This document shows, piece after piece, positions 1-5,803 of a DNA stretch of 7,584 nucleotides. The notes beneath the pieces are model-generated. The model saw only the letters and a program-made list of their open reading frames with translations, searched no databases and was not told where the DNA came from. Position numbers and translations under genes: made by a program. Position 1 is the stretch's first letter; each line of letters opens with the position of its first letter. This DNA comes from Novosphingobium sp. UBA1948 (GTDB lineage Bacteria; Pseudomonadota; Alphaproteobacteria; Sphingomonadales; Sphingomonadaceae), in contig DDES01000022.1 of the NCBI GenBank assembly GCA_002336765.1, positions 1-7,584 on the forward strand, written 5' to 3'.

Positions 1-479
1 TGGTGGTGCTGGGCGGCGCGGGGAAGGCGGGGCTTCTGGCGCTGATGGCGGCCAAGCGGGCTGGCGCGCGCACCATCGGCATCACCCCCTTTGCCAGCGA
101 GCTGGCCGAGATGCAGCGCTGCGACTGGATCGACACCGCGCTGCGGGCCGATGCCTGCGATGCGCTGGCGGTGTTGGCCGCGGTAGAACAGGCCACCGAG
201 GGCGCGTTGGCCGATCTGGTGGTCAATTGCGTCAACGTGCCGGGCACCGAAATGGCCAGCATTCTGGCGACGCGCGAGGGCGGCACGGTGTGCTTTTTCT
301 CGATGGCCACCAGTTTCACCGCCGCCGCGCTGGGCGCCGAAGGGGCGGGCAAGGATGTAAACCTGCTGATCGGCAATGGCTATGCGCGTGGCCATGCCGA
401 TTATGCGCTGGGCCTGTTGCGCGACCATGCCGGACTGCGCGCGATCTTCCAGCGGCGCTATGCGGGAGAAGTGGCATGA
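1..479 (+). CDS. kdd: L-erythro-3,5-diaminohexanoate dehydrogenase, C-terminal part (5' end outside window)
   Basis: This is the last 158 codons of a dehydrogenase whose start lies before the window; the reading frame is already open at base 3, so the GTG there is an internal valine. The visible part begins inside the Rossmann fold, with the dinucleotide-binding loop GGAGKAG at visible residues 4-10, followed by a strand/helix pair (ITPFASELAEMQRCDWID) and a C-terminal segment containing GNGYARGHADYALGLL. Family enzymes are about 340-350 residues, so roughly half is present. Known role of the family: NAD(P)-dependent oxidative deamination of 3,5-diaminohexanoate to 5-amino-3-oxohexanoate plus ammonia, in the cytosol. 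The assignment rests on the fold and, above all, on direct linkage to kamD, kamE, kal and kce, which is the usual company of kdd. Its TGA overlaps the kamD ATG as ATGA. A generic zinc-less alcohol-dehydrogenase-like oxidoreductase is the alternative but is unlikely here. Confidence 0.85.
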   Translation, partial: VVLGGAGKAGLLALMAAKRAGARTIGITPFASELAEMQRCDWIDTALRADACDALAVLAAVEQATEGALADLVVNCVNVPGTEMASILATREGGTVCFFSMATSFTAAALGAEGAGKDVNLLIGNGYARGHADYALGLLRDHAGLRAIFQRRYAGEVA

Positions 480-2035
480 AGCTGGCGCTGGACCAGAGCA
501 GGATCGACGCCGCCCGCGCCGCCGCCGCCCGCATTGCCCGCGCCGTTCATGCCGAGGCGATGACGCGCACCACGGTCGCGGTCGAGCGCGCCACGTTGCG
601 GCTGTTCGGGCTGGACGGGGTGGATGTCGACTATGTGCCGCTGCCCAACCGTGTGGTGGATCATCTGGCGGCGGAGGGCTTGCTGGGCCATGGCGCGGCG
701 CTGCCTTTTGCGGGCGCTATGCTGGAGCATGGGCTGGACGTGCAGGCCTTGGGCGAGGCGGTGGCGCAGGGGCGGATCACGCTCACTCTGCCGCGCGACA
801 TTCCCGCCGCCCGCGCCAAGGCCCGCGCGCTGGCGCAGACCGCCTGCGCGCGCATCCGCGCCAATGTCGCCACGCGCGAGGACAAGCTGGAATCCGCCGC
901 GCTCCAGCGCACGCCGTGGCTCTATCTGATCGTCGCCACCGGCAATATCTACGAGGACATCACGCAGGCCCGCGCCGCCGCACAGCAGGGCGCCGATGTG
1001 ATCGCGGTGATCCGTTCGACGGGGCAGAGCCTGCTCGACTATGTGCCCTATGGCGCCACCACCGAGGGCTTTGGCGGCACCTATGCCACGCAGGAAAACT
1101 TCCGCCTGATGCGCGCCGCGCTTGACGAGGTGGGTGACGAGCTGGGGCGCTATATCCGCCTCACCAACTATTGCTCGGGCCTGTGCATGCCCGAAATCGC
1201 GGCGATGGGCGCGCTCGAACGGCTCGACATGATGCTCAACGATGCGATGTATGGCATCATCTTCCGCGACATCAATCTGCAGCGCACCTTCATCGACCAG
1301 TTCTTCTCGCGCATGGTCAATGCCTATGCCGGCATCATCATCAACACCGGCGAGGACAATTACCTCACCACCGCCGACGCCTATGAGGCGGCGCATACGG
1401 TGCTGGCCTCGCAACTGATCAACGAGCAATTCGCGGCCCTGTCGGGCATGGCGCCCGAACTGATGGGGCTGGGCCATGCTTTCGAGATCAATCCGGCCCT
1501 CGAAAACGGCTTCCTGTGGGAACTGGCCCATGCGCAACTGGTGCGGCAAGTGTTTCCGGACGCGCCGCTCAAATATATGCCGCCCACCAAATATATGACC
1601 GGCAATATCTTCAAGGGTCATGTGCAGGATGCGCTGTTCAACGCCGTGGGCGCGATGACGGGGCAGCATATCCAGTTGCTGGGCATGATGACCGAGGCGA
1701 TCCACACGCCCTTTTTGCAGGACCGTTTCCTCGGCATCGAGAACGCGCGCTATGTGTTCGACACGATGCGCGATCTGGGCGAGGAATTGAGCATCACCCC
1801 CGGCGGCCGCATCGAGCGCCGCGCGCAGGAGGTGCTGGCGCAGGCGCAGGCCATGCTGGAAGAGATCGAGGCGATCGGCCTGCCCGCCGCCATCGGGCGC
1901 GGCCAGTTTGCCGATATTGCCCGCCAGAGCGATGGCGGCAAGGGGCTGGCGGGCGTGGTGACGCGGGCCGAGGGCTATTTCAACCCCTTCCCCGAACTGA
2001 TGCTGCCGGAGAGTCTGGAAGGAGGCCCGGCGTGA
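476..2035 (+). CDS. kamD: Lysine 5,6-aminomutase, alpha subunit (PLP/adenosylcobalamin-dependent)
   Basis: Encodes 519 residues, close to the ~516 of clostridial KamD. The frame stays open upstream to base 227, but the ATG at 476 is chosen because it gives the family length, overlaps the kdd stop (ATGA) and has a GGAG at 465-468 seven bases before it. The large subunit forms the TIM barrel that holds PLP and adenosylcobalamin; with KamE it moves the terminal amino group of D-lysine or L-beta-lysine to C5 by a radical mechanism. Residues described in the clostridial structure recur at a constant offset of -4 (clostridial numbers from memory): Arg180 and Ser185 in RSTGQSLLDYVPYG, Ser234 in NYCSGLCMPE, Tyr259 (PLP-stacking) and Arg264 in YGIIFRDIN, Asp294 and Asn295 in TGEDNYLT, and Glu407 in MTEAIH. 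The core from about residue 145 to 425 is strikingly conserved in motif order. The N-terminal 40 residues are Ala/Arg-rich. Nothing suggests decay. Confidence 0.96.
   Translation: MKLALDQSRIDAARAAAARIARAVHAEAMTRTTVAVERATLRLFGLDGVDVDYVPLPNRVVDHLAAEGLLGHGAALPFAGAMLEHGLDVQALGEAVAQGRITLTLPRDIPAARAKARALAQTACARIRANVATREDKLESAALQRTPWLYLIVATGNIYEDITQARAAAQQGADVIAVIRSTGQSLLDYVPYGATTEGFGGTYATQENFRLMRAALDEVGDELGRYIRLTNYCSGLCMPEIAAMGALERLDMMLNDAMYGIIFRDINLQRTFIDQFFSRMVNAYAGIIINTGEDNYLTTADAYEAAHTVLASQLINEQFAALSGMAPELMGLGHAFEINPALENGFLWELAHAQLVRQVFPDAPLKYMPPTKYMTGNIFKGHVQDALFNAVGAMTGQHIQLLGMMTEAIHTPFLQDRFLGIENARYVFDTMRDLGEELSITPGGRIERRAQEVLAQAQAMLEEIEAIGLPAAIGRGQFADIARQSDGGKGLAGVVTRAEGYFNPFPELMLPESLEGGPA
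2019..2025 (+). promoter_or_regulatory. Ribosome binding site that fixes the GTG start of kamE
   Basis: AAGGAGG lies six bases before the GTG at 2032. This near-perfect Shine-Dalgarno sits inside the end of kamD and supports GTG rather than any later ATG as the kamE start; the next in-frame ATG (base 2101) would remove 23 residues. Confidence 0.7.
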
Positions 2036-2814
2036 GCAACTCCGCCAAGACCAACATCGTGCGCCCCTATGGCGATACGCTGGACGATGGCCGCGTCCAG
2101 ATGAGCTTCACCCTGCCCGTGCCGCACAGCGAGGAGGCCAAGGAGGCCGCCCGCCAATTGGCGCTGAAAATGGGGCTGGATGATCCCGCCGTGGTCCATG
2201 CCGCGCCGATGGGGCCCGATTTCACGCTGTTCGTGGTCTATGGCCAGTGTCGCCACAGCATCGACATGGACACGATCACCGTCGACCAGCCCGAGTTCGA
2301 AGTGCTCGACAAGGCGGCGATCGACGCGCTGATTGCCGACAGCCTTGGCCGCAAGCTGGTGGTGGTGGGCGCCTGCATCGAGACCGACGCGCATACTGTG
2401 GGCATCGACGCGATCATGAACGCCAAGGGCTTCAACGGCCACAAGGGGCTGGAAAGCTATCACGAGGTGCGCGCCGTCAATCTGGGCGCGCAGGTGGACA
2501 GCGCGGATCTGGTGCGCCGCGTGATCGCGGAACGCGCCGATGTGCTGCTGGTATCGCAGGTGGTGACGCAGAAGGACATCCATGTGGTGAACCTGCGCCG
2601 CCTGCGGCAGGAACTGGACCGCGCGGGGCTGGGTCAGGATCTGATCGTGGTGGCGGGCGGGCCGCGCATCACGCATGAACTGGCGCGCGAACTGGGCTAT
2701 GATGCGGGCTTCGGCCCCGGGTCCTATGCCGAGGATGTGGCCAGCTTTGCCATGCAGGAATGGCTGCGCCGGCATGGTCATCAACGGGGTCGCCAAAGAG
2801 GAGAACGCCCATGA
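2032..2814 (+). CDS. kamE: Lysine 5,6-aminomutase, beta subunit (cobalamin-binding)
   Basis: Encodes 260 residues from a GTG start that overlaps the kamD stop as GTGA; the family length is about 260. Residues 1-100 form the N-terminal dimerisation part (SNSAKTNIVRPYGD at the start, VYGQCRHSID near 69-78). Residues about 108-245 form the Rossmann-like B12 domain. The base-off cobalamin motif D-x-H-x-x-G is Asp119-Ala-His121-Thr-Val-Gly124, His121 being the predicted lower axial cobalt ligand. Lys132 lies exactly 11 residues after that His (IDAIMNAKGFNGHKG), the spacing of His133 and Lys144 in the clostridial enzyme, where the lysine forms the resting Schiff base with PLP. Later B12-domain motifs are VLLVSQVVTQKDIH (171-184) and VAGGPRI (207-213) before GYDAGFGPGSYAEDVASFA. 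The last ~15 residues are Arg/His-rich and partly encoded by the kal ribosome-binding region, so they are probably a nonessential tail. It works only as a complex with KamD. Confidence 0.96.
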   Translation: MSNSAKTNIVRPYGDTLDDGRVQMSFTLPVPHSEEAKEAARQLALKMGLDDPAVVHAAPMGPDFTLFVVYGQCRHSIDMDTITVDQPEFEVLDKAAIDALIADSLGRKLVVVGACIETDAHTVGIDAIMNAKGFNGHKGLESYHEVRAVNLGAQVDSADLVRRVIAERADVLLVSQVVTQKDIHVVNLRRLRQELDRAGLGQDLIVVAGGPRITHELARELGYDAGFGPGSYAEDVASFAMQEWLRRHGHQRGRQRGERP

Positions 2815-3212
2815 GCGAGACACCGCGTGTCACCCTGCGCCTGCGCATCGCCGCGCATGATGCGCATTACGCGGGCGGGCTGGTCGATGGCGCGCGCATG
2901 TTGCAACTGTTTGGCGATGTCGCCACCGAACTGTTGATCCGCCACGATGGCGACGAGGGCCTGTTCGTGGCCTATGACAGCGTGGAGTTCCTCGCTCCCG
3001 TGCATGCGGGCGACTATATCGAGGCCAGCGGCATCATCACCCGCGTGGGCACCACCAGCCGCGCGATGCGTTTCGAGGCGGTGAAGGTGATCGCCAGTGC
3101 CGGTTTGCCCGACCAGCCTTCGGCCTGCGATGTGCTGGCCGCCCCCGTGGTGGTGTGCCGCGCCTCGGGCACGTGTGTTGTGCCCGCCGCGCTGCAGAGG
3201 GCGCGCGGATGA
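2811..3212 (+). CDS. kal: 3-aminobutyryl-CoA ammonia-lyase (hotdog fold)
   Basis: Encodes 133 residues, near the usual ~130. The frame is open further upstream, but the ATG at 2811 overlaps the kamE stop (ATGA) and follows GAGGAG at 2798-2803 with seven bases between. Known reaction of the family: elimination of ammonia from L-3-aminobutyryl-CoA to give crotonyl-CoA in the cytosol. The protein is a single small hotdog domain: HYAGGLVDGARMLQLFGDVA (residues 19-38) makes the central helix region, and GLFVAYDSVEFLAPVHAGD (50-68) the strand and turn typical of Kal, followed by SRAMRFEAVKV. The C-terminal part (about 95-133) is less recognisable, with Cys106, Cys116 and Cys122. It consumes the CoA product of Kce, encoded just downstream. 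By fold alone a thioesterase would be possible; the motifs and operon make Kal much more likely. Confidence 0.93.
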   Translation: MSETPRVTLRLRIAAHDAHYAGGLVDGARMLQLFGDVATELLIRHDGDEGLFVAYDSVEFLAPVHAGDYIEASGIITRVGTTSRAMRFEAVKVIASAGLPDQPSACDVLAAPVVVCRASGTCVVPAALQRARG

Positions 3213-4030
3213 GCCCGCTGATCATCACCGTCGCGCTCACCGGCGCGGAAGTGACGCGCCAGCAGCAGCGCGCCCTGCCGATCACCCCCGACGAGATCGC
3301 CGCCAGCGCGGAGGCTTGCGCCAAGGCGGGCGCGGCGATGGTGCATGTCCACGCCCGCCGCCCCGATGGCACGCCCTCGCAGGACGCCGAGGTTTATGCC
3401 GAGATCATCGCCAAAATCCGCGAGCGTTGCGACATTATCGTGCAGGTTTCCACTGGCGGCGCCGTGGGCATGAGCGCGGACGAGCGGCTCGCCCCTGTGC
3501 AGCTTCGCCCCGAAATGGCGACGCTCAGCATGGGCAGCGTCAATTTCGGGGATGATGTGTTCCTCAACACGCCGCAGGATATGCGGCACTATCTCGCCAC
3601 GATGCAGAGCCTTGGCGTGGCGCCGGAGTTTGAGATTTTCGACACCGGCATGCTGGCAACGCTCAACCGCTGGGTGAAAAAAGGGCTGGTGGCGCCCGCG
3701 CCTTTGCATGTCGATTTCGTGCTGGGCATGGCGGGCGGCATGGCGGCCAATGGCGCCACGCTGGCCTATCTCCTGGGGCAAGTGCCACAGGGGGCAAGCT
3801 GGTGCGTGGCGGGGATCGGCGCGGCGCAATTGCCGATGGCGGCGCTGGCCGTGGCGCAGGGGGGCCATGTGCGCGTGGGGTTTGAAGACAATATCTTTTA
3901 CCGCAAGGGCGAACTGGCCAGCGGCAACGAGCAACTGGTGGCGCGCATCGCCCGCCTTGCCGCCGAGCATGACCGCCCGCTGGCCACGCCCGATCAGGCG
4001 CGCGCGATTCTGGGCATTGCCGCGCGGTGA
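3209..4030 (+). CDS. kce: 3-keto-5-aminohexanoate cleavage enzyme (BKACE/DUF849 family)
   Basis: Encodes 273 residues from the ATG at 3209, which overlaps the kal stop (ATGA); GAGG at 3197-3200 is the likely ribosome site. Family length is about 272-276. Kce is a zinc-dependent TIM-barrel enzyme that condenses 5-amino-3-oxohexanoate with acetyl-CoA and splits it into acetoacetate and 3-aminobutyryl-CoA. The zinc ligands are visible: His46 and His48 in MVHVHARRPDG, and Glu226 in RVGFEDN. Glu14 (ALTGAE) and the pair Arg222/Asp227 match active-site residues described for the Cloacimonas enzyme (Glu14, Arg226, Glu230, Asp231; numbers from memory), with a -4 shift after an apparent deletion. STGG at 81-84 is the usual substrate-loop motif. 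BKACE enzymes act on varied beta-keto acids, so substrate cannot be read from the fold, but linkage to kdd, kamDE and kal points to 3-keto-5-aminohexanoate. It is the last gene of this run; 68 bases separate it from the next gene. Confidence 0.95.
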   Translation: MSPLIITVALTGAEVTRQQQRALPITPDEIAASAEACAKAGAAMVHVHARRPDGTPSQDAEVYAEIIAKIRERCDIIVQVSTGGAVGMSADERLAPVQLRPEMATLSMGSVNFGDDVFLNTPQDMRHYLATMQSLGVAPEFEIFDTGMLATLNRWVKKGLVAPAPLHVDFVLGMAGGMAANGATLAYLLGQVPQGASWCVAGIGAAQLPMAALAVAQGGHVRVGFEDNIFYRKGELASGNEQLVARIARLAAEHDRPLATPDQARAILGIAAR

Positions 4031-4076
4031 GGCAAATCGCCGTATTGTGATCCAGACGGGTGACAGGCGGTGGCGA

Positions 4077-4096
4077 TGGGCGTAGGGTCTCGCCCA
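4077..4096 (+). other. Small hairpin just before the DUF2946-like gene
   Basis: TGGGCG (4077-4082) and CGCCCA (4091-4096) form a perfect 6-base stem with an 8-base loop that contains the only ribosome-site-like AGGG (4084-4087) before the ATG at 4099. It could hold the ribosome site in a loop, or be chance in GC-rich DNA. There is no T run, so it is not a convincing terminator for the kce operon. Confidence 0.25.
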
Positions 4097-4098
4097 AG

Positions 4099-4491
4099 AT
4101 GAGCCTGTTGCGCACCTCGATCCTGCGTCAACCCTTGCTGGCCGCGCTGCTGGTGGCGCTGGCGCTGGCGATGCGCGCGCTGGTGCCTGCGGGCTACCGG
4201 ATCGAAGGATCGACCCGCGCGATCACCGTGTCGATCTGCGCCGAATCTTTGGGCCAGAAGCTGGTCCAGACCCTCGCGCTGCCCGCCAAACCGTCCGACG
4301 TGAACAAGGCGCGGGCCGACAGCCCCTGCGCCTTCACCGTTCTGGCCCACGGCGCCAGCGGCGCGGTGGCGGGCTTTGCCGCGCTGGTCTTGCTGTTTCT
4401 TGCTGCTCTGGTTCCTGCGCCGCCCCTTCCCGCGGCGCTGTGCCGGATTGCCTATGGGCGCCCGCATCCGCGCGGACCGCCGCGCCGCTGA
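4099..4491 (+). CDS. DUF2946-like small membrane-anchored protein, probably copper-linked
   Basis: Encodes 130 residues if started at the ATG at 4099; a GTG at 4060 in the same frame would add 13 residues of no evident character, so the ATG is preferred because it puts the hydrophobic segment directly after a short basic N-terminus. Residues about 11-25 form a membrane or signal segment, followed by RALVPAGYRI, then a short soluble region with Cys47 (SICAES) and Cys77 (SPCAFT), and a second hydrophobic stretch at about 85-110 before a basic Pro/Arg tail. The order hydrophobic N-terminus, ALVPAGY, ICA, CAF is typical of DUF2946 proteins of proteobacteria, which often sit beside copper genes and whose biochemical role is not established. 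The gene lies 96 bases before a PCu(A)C chaperone gene, which supports a periplasm-facing role in copper handling. The family call is from motif memory and is moderately sure; the function is inferred from neighbours. Confidence 0.65.
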   Translation: MSLLRTSILRQPLLAALLVALALAMRALVPAGYRIEGSTRAITVSICAESLGQKLVQTLALPAKPSDVNKARADSPCAFTVLAHGASGAVAGFAALVLLFLAALVPAPPLPAALCRIAYGRPHPRGPPRR

Positions 4492-4498
4492 ACCCGAT

Positions 4499-4508
4499 TG
4501 TTGCAACA
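4499..4508. promoter_or_regulatory. Perfect 10-base palindrome between the DUF2946-like and PCu(A)C genes
   Basis: TGTTGCAACA lies 8 bases after the stop of the preceding gene and 79 bases before the PCu(A)C start, in one of the few less GC-rich spots of the window. It could be a regulator site for a promoter of the PCu(A)C-SCO pair. Palindromes of this length occur by chance several times in 7.5 kb, so this is only a candidate. Confidence 0.15.
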
Positions 4509-4574
4509 TCGGCTGGTCGGCGCGTGGCGCACCTTCCCCATGTCGCGCGCCGGTCCATGCCCAAATCTATCTTC

Positions 4575-4580
4575 TGGAGA
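4575..4580 (+). promoter_or_regulatory. Ribosome binding site for the PCu(A)C gene
   Basis: TGGAGA lies seven bases before the ATG at 4588. It decides the start: the frame is open from 4498, but only the 4588 start puts a clean signal peptide at the N-terminus. Confidence 0.6.
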
Positions 4581-4587
4581 ATGCCCG

Positions 4588-5091
4588 ATGACCCGTTCCT
4601 TTGCTCTGGCCGCGCTGTTGGCCCTTGCTTCTGCCACACCCGCGCTGGCTCACGCCGGCCATGACCACCACAAAGCCACCGGTCAGGTGATGGTGATGGA
4701 TGCCTGGGCGCGCGAAACCGCCCCCGCGCAGGCCAATGGCGGCGCCTTTATGACCATCATGAACCACGCCGCCGCGCCCGACCGGCTGATCTCGGGCGGA
4801 TCGCCCGCCGCCGCCAAGGTGGAACTCCACACGATGAGCATGGATGGCGGCGTGATGCGGATGCGCCAGTTGACCGACGGCATCGCGATCCCCGCCAATG
4901 GCATGGTCGAATTGAAGCCGGGCGCGATGCACATCATGCTGATCGGCCTCAAGGGCCCGCTCAAGAAGGGCGAGACGGTCAAGCTCGTGCTGCGCTTTGA
5001 AAAGGCGGGCGCGGTGCGGCTGGATGTGCCGGTGCGCGGGATTGGCGAGATGGCTGCCCAGAAGATGGATATGAATCATGGCGCCCACTAA
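4588..5091 (+). CDS. Periplasmic PCu(A)C-type copper chaperone
   Basis: Encodes 167 residues. Residues 1-21 are a signal peptide (Arg3, hydrophobic core FALAALLALA, cleavage after ALA at 21). The mature N-terminus is His-rich (HAGHDHHK, 22-29), which could bind extra copper. The PCu(A)C domain follows: DAWAR at 38-42, a central NGGAFMTIMNH strand, and the copper ligands His81, Met92, His115 and Met117, in the pattern H-x10-M-x22-H-x-M with VELHTMSMDGGVMRM and the MHIML segment. The C-terminus ends in a short Met/His tail (MDMNHGAH) that may also bind metal. Family role: holds Cu(I) in the periplasm and delivers it, with SCO proteins, to the CuA (or CuB) centre of cytochrome c oxidase. The stop codon lies 14 bases inside the downstream SCO gene, so the two are almost surely co-translated. 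Identification is firm; the exact target oxidase is not encoded here. Confidence 0.92.
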   Translation: MTRSFALAALLALASATPALAHAGHDHHKATGQVMVMDAWARETAPAQANGGAFMTIMNHAAAPDRLISGGSPAAAKVELHTMSMDGGVMRMRQLTDGIAIPANGMVELKPGAMHIMLIGLKGPLKKGETVKLVLRFEKAGAVRLDVPVRGIGEMAAQKMDMNHGAH

Positions 5092-5689
5092 AGACAAGAA
5101 AGGCAATCCGCTGGGCTGGGCGCTGGGGCTGGTCGCGGTGATCGCCTTTGCGCTGGGCGCGGCGATCTATGGCGGGGGTGGCACCAAGCCCGCCCCGCAG
5201 GCCAGCGGCACGCAATTGGGCGGCGATTTCGCGCTGACCTCCAGCGCTGGCCAGCGCTTCACCCTCGCCAATCTGGGGGGCAAGCCCTACGCCATCTATT
5301 TCGGCTATACCCGCTGCCCCGATGTCTGCCCCACCAGTCTGGCGCGGTTGGCGCGGCTGCGGGCCAAGCTGGGCAAGGATGGCGAGAAATTCGCGATCCT
5401 GTTCGTTTCGGTGGACCCTGATCGCGACAAGCCCGCCGACATTGGCCGCTATGTCACACTGTTCGACACGCCGATCATCGGGCTGACCGCCAGCGAGAAG
5501 GAACTGGCGCCGGTGCTCAAATCCTATGGCATTTTCGTGCAGAAAGTGCCGCAACCGGGTGGCGAATATACGGTGGACCACACGGCGGCGACCTATCTGA
5601 TGGATGCCAAGGGCGGCTTTGTCGACACGATCAACCATGACGAGGCCGATGGCGTCGCGCTGGACAAGCTGAAAAAGCTGATCGCCTGA
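5078..5689 (+). CDS. SCO1/SenC family copper-delivery protein (PrrC-like)
   Basis: Encodes 203 residues, a normal length. The ATG at 5078 lies within the end of the PCu(A)C gene (14-base overlap) and is the natural start because it gives a short charged N-terminus (KDKK), then one membrane anchor at about 12-31 and a Gly/Pro-rich linker. The thioredoxin-like domain covers about 48-200. Copper ligands are intact: Cys80 and Cys84 in YTRCPDVCPTS and His168 in VDHTAATYLMD. FVSVDPDRDKP at 109-119 is a hallmark of the family. Role: membrane-tethered, periplasm-facing thiol/copper protein that helps assemble the CuA site of cytochrome c oxidase, working with the PCu(A)C protein encoded just upstream. 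The stop codon opens a tandem repeat and GC hairpin that probably end the transcript. No lipobox is seen, so it is an integral N-terminal anchor rather than a lipoprotein. Confidence 0.94.
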   Translation: MAPTKDKKGNPLGWALGLVAVIAFALGAAIYGGGGTKPAPQASGTQLGGDFALTSSAGQRFTLANLGGKPYAIYFGYTRCPDVCPTSLARLARLRAKLGKDGEKFAILFVSVDPDRDKPADIGRYVTLFDTPIIGLTASEKELAPVLKSYGIFVQKVPQPGGEYTVDHTAATYLMDAKGGFVDTINHDEADGVALDKLKKLIA

Positions 5690-5716
5690 AAAGTCGGGCG
5701 CTGGAAAAGTCGGGCG
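5688..5716 (+). repeat. Tandem 13-base direct repeat at the end of the SCO gene
   Basis: GAAAAGTCGGGCG occurs at 5688-5700, where it includes the last two bases of the SCO stop codon, and again at 5704-5716, a period of 16 bases. Only CTG separates the copies. It may be a small duplication; the second copy supplies the left arm of the following hairpin. A paired protein-binding site is possible but nothing else supports it. Confidence 0.6.
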
Positions 5717-5744
5717 GGGCGATGTCGTGCTATCACCCCGCCCG
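5711..5744 (+). terminator. Strong GC hairpin, probable terminator of the copper operon
   Basis: CGGGCGGGG (5711-5719) pairs perfectly with CCCCGCCCG (5736-5744). After one mismatch, GAT/ATC (5721-5723 with 5732-5734) extend the stem inward. It starts 22 bases after the SCO stop. No T run follows, so it would be a hairpin-only or Rho-assisted terminator, as is common in high-GC alphaproteobacteria, or a 3' end stabiliser. Confidence 0.5.
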
Positions 5745-5803
5745 CCGGAATGTTCCCGCCGCCCTCCATCATCCGCATCAGGGTCGCTAAGACACGGGAA
5801 GGG

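Noticed and set aside
227..475. Upstream extension of kamD to a start at 227
   Set aside because: These 83 codons are out of frame with kdd and lie wholly inside it, giving an Arg/His-rich non-family sequence; the ATG at 476 fits family length, overlap and ribosome site.
458..1705. 415-codon open frame on the minus strand opposite kamD
   Set aside because: It mirrors a confidently assigned gene. Composition is Arg/His/Gln/Gly-rich, as expected for the complement of GC-biased codons, and it shows no family motif.
1975..2823. 282-codon minus-strand open frame opposite kamE
   Set aside because: Shadow of kamE; no recognisable domain and no ribosome site evidence.
3014..3970. 318-codon minus-strand open frame opposite kal and kce
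   Set aside because: Antisense to two genes with intact catalytic residues; low-complexity His/Arg/Ala composition.
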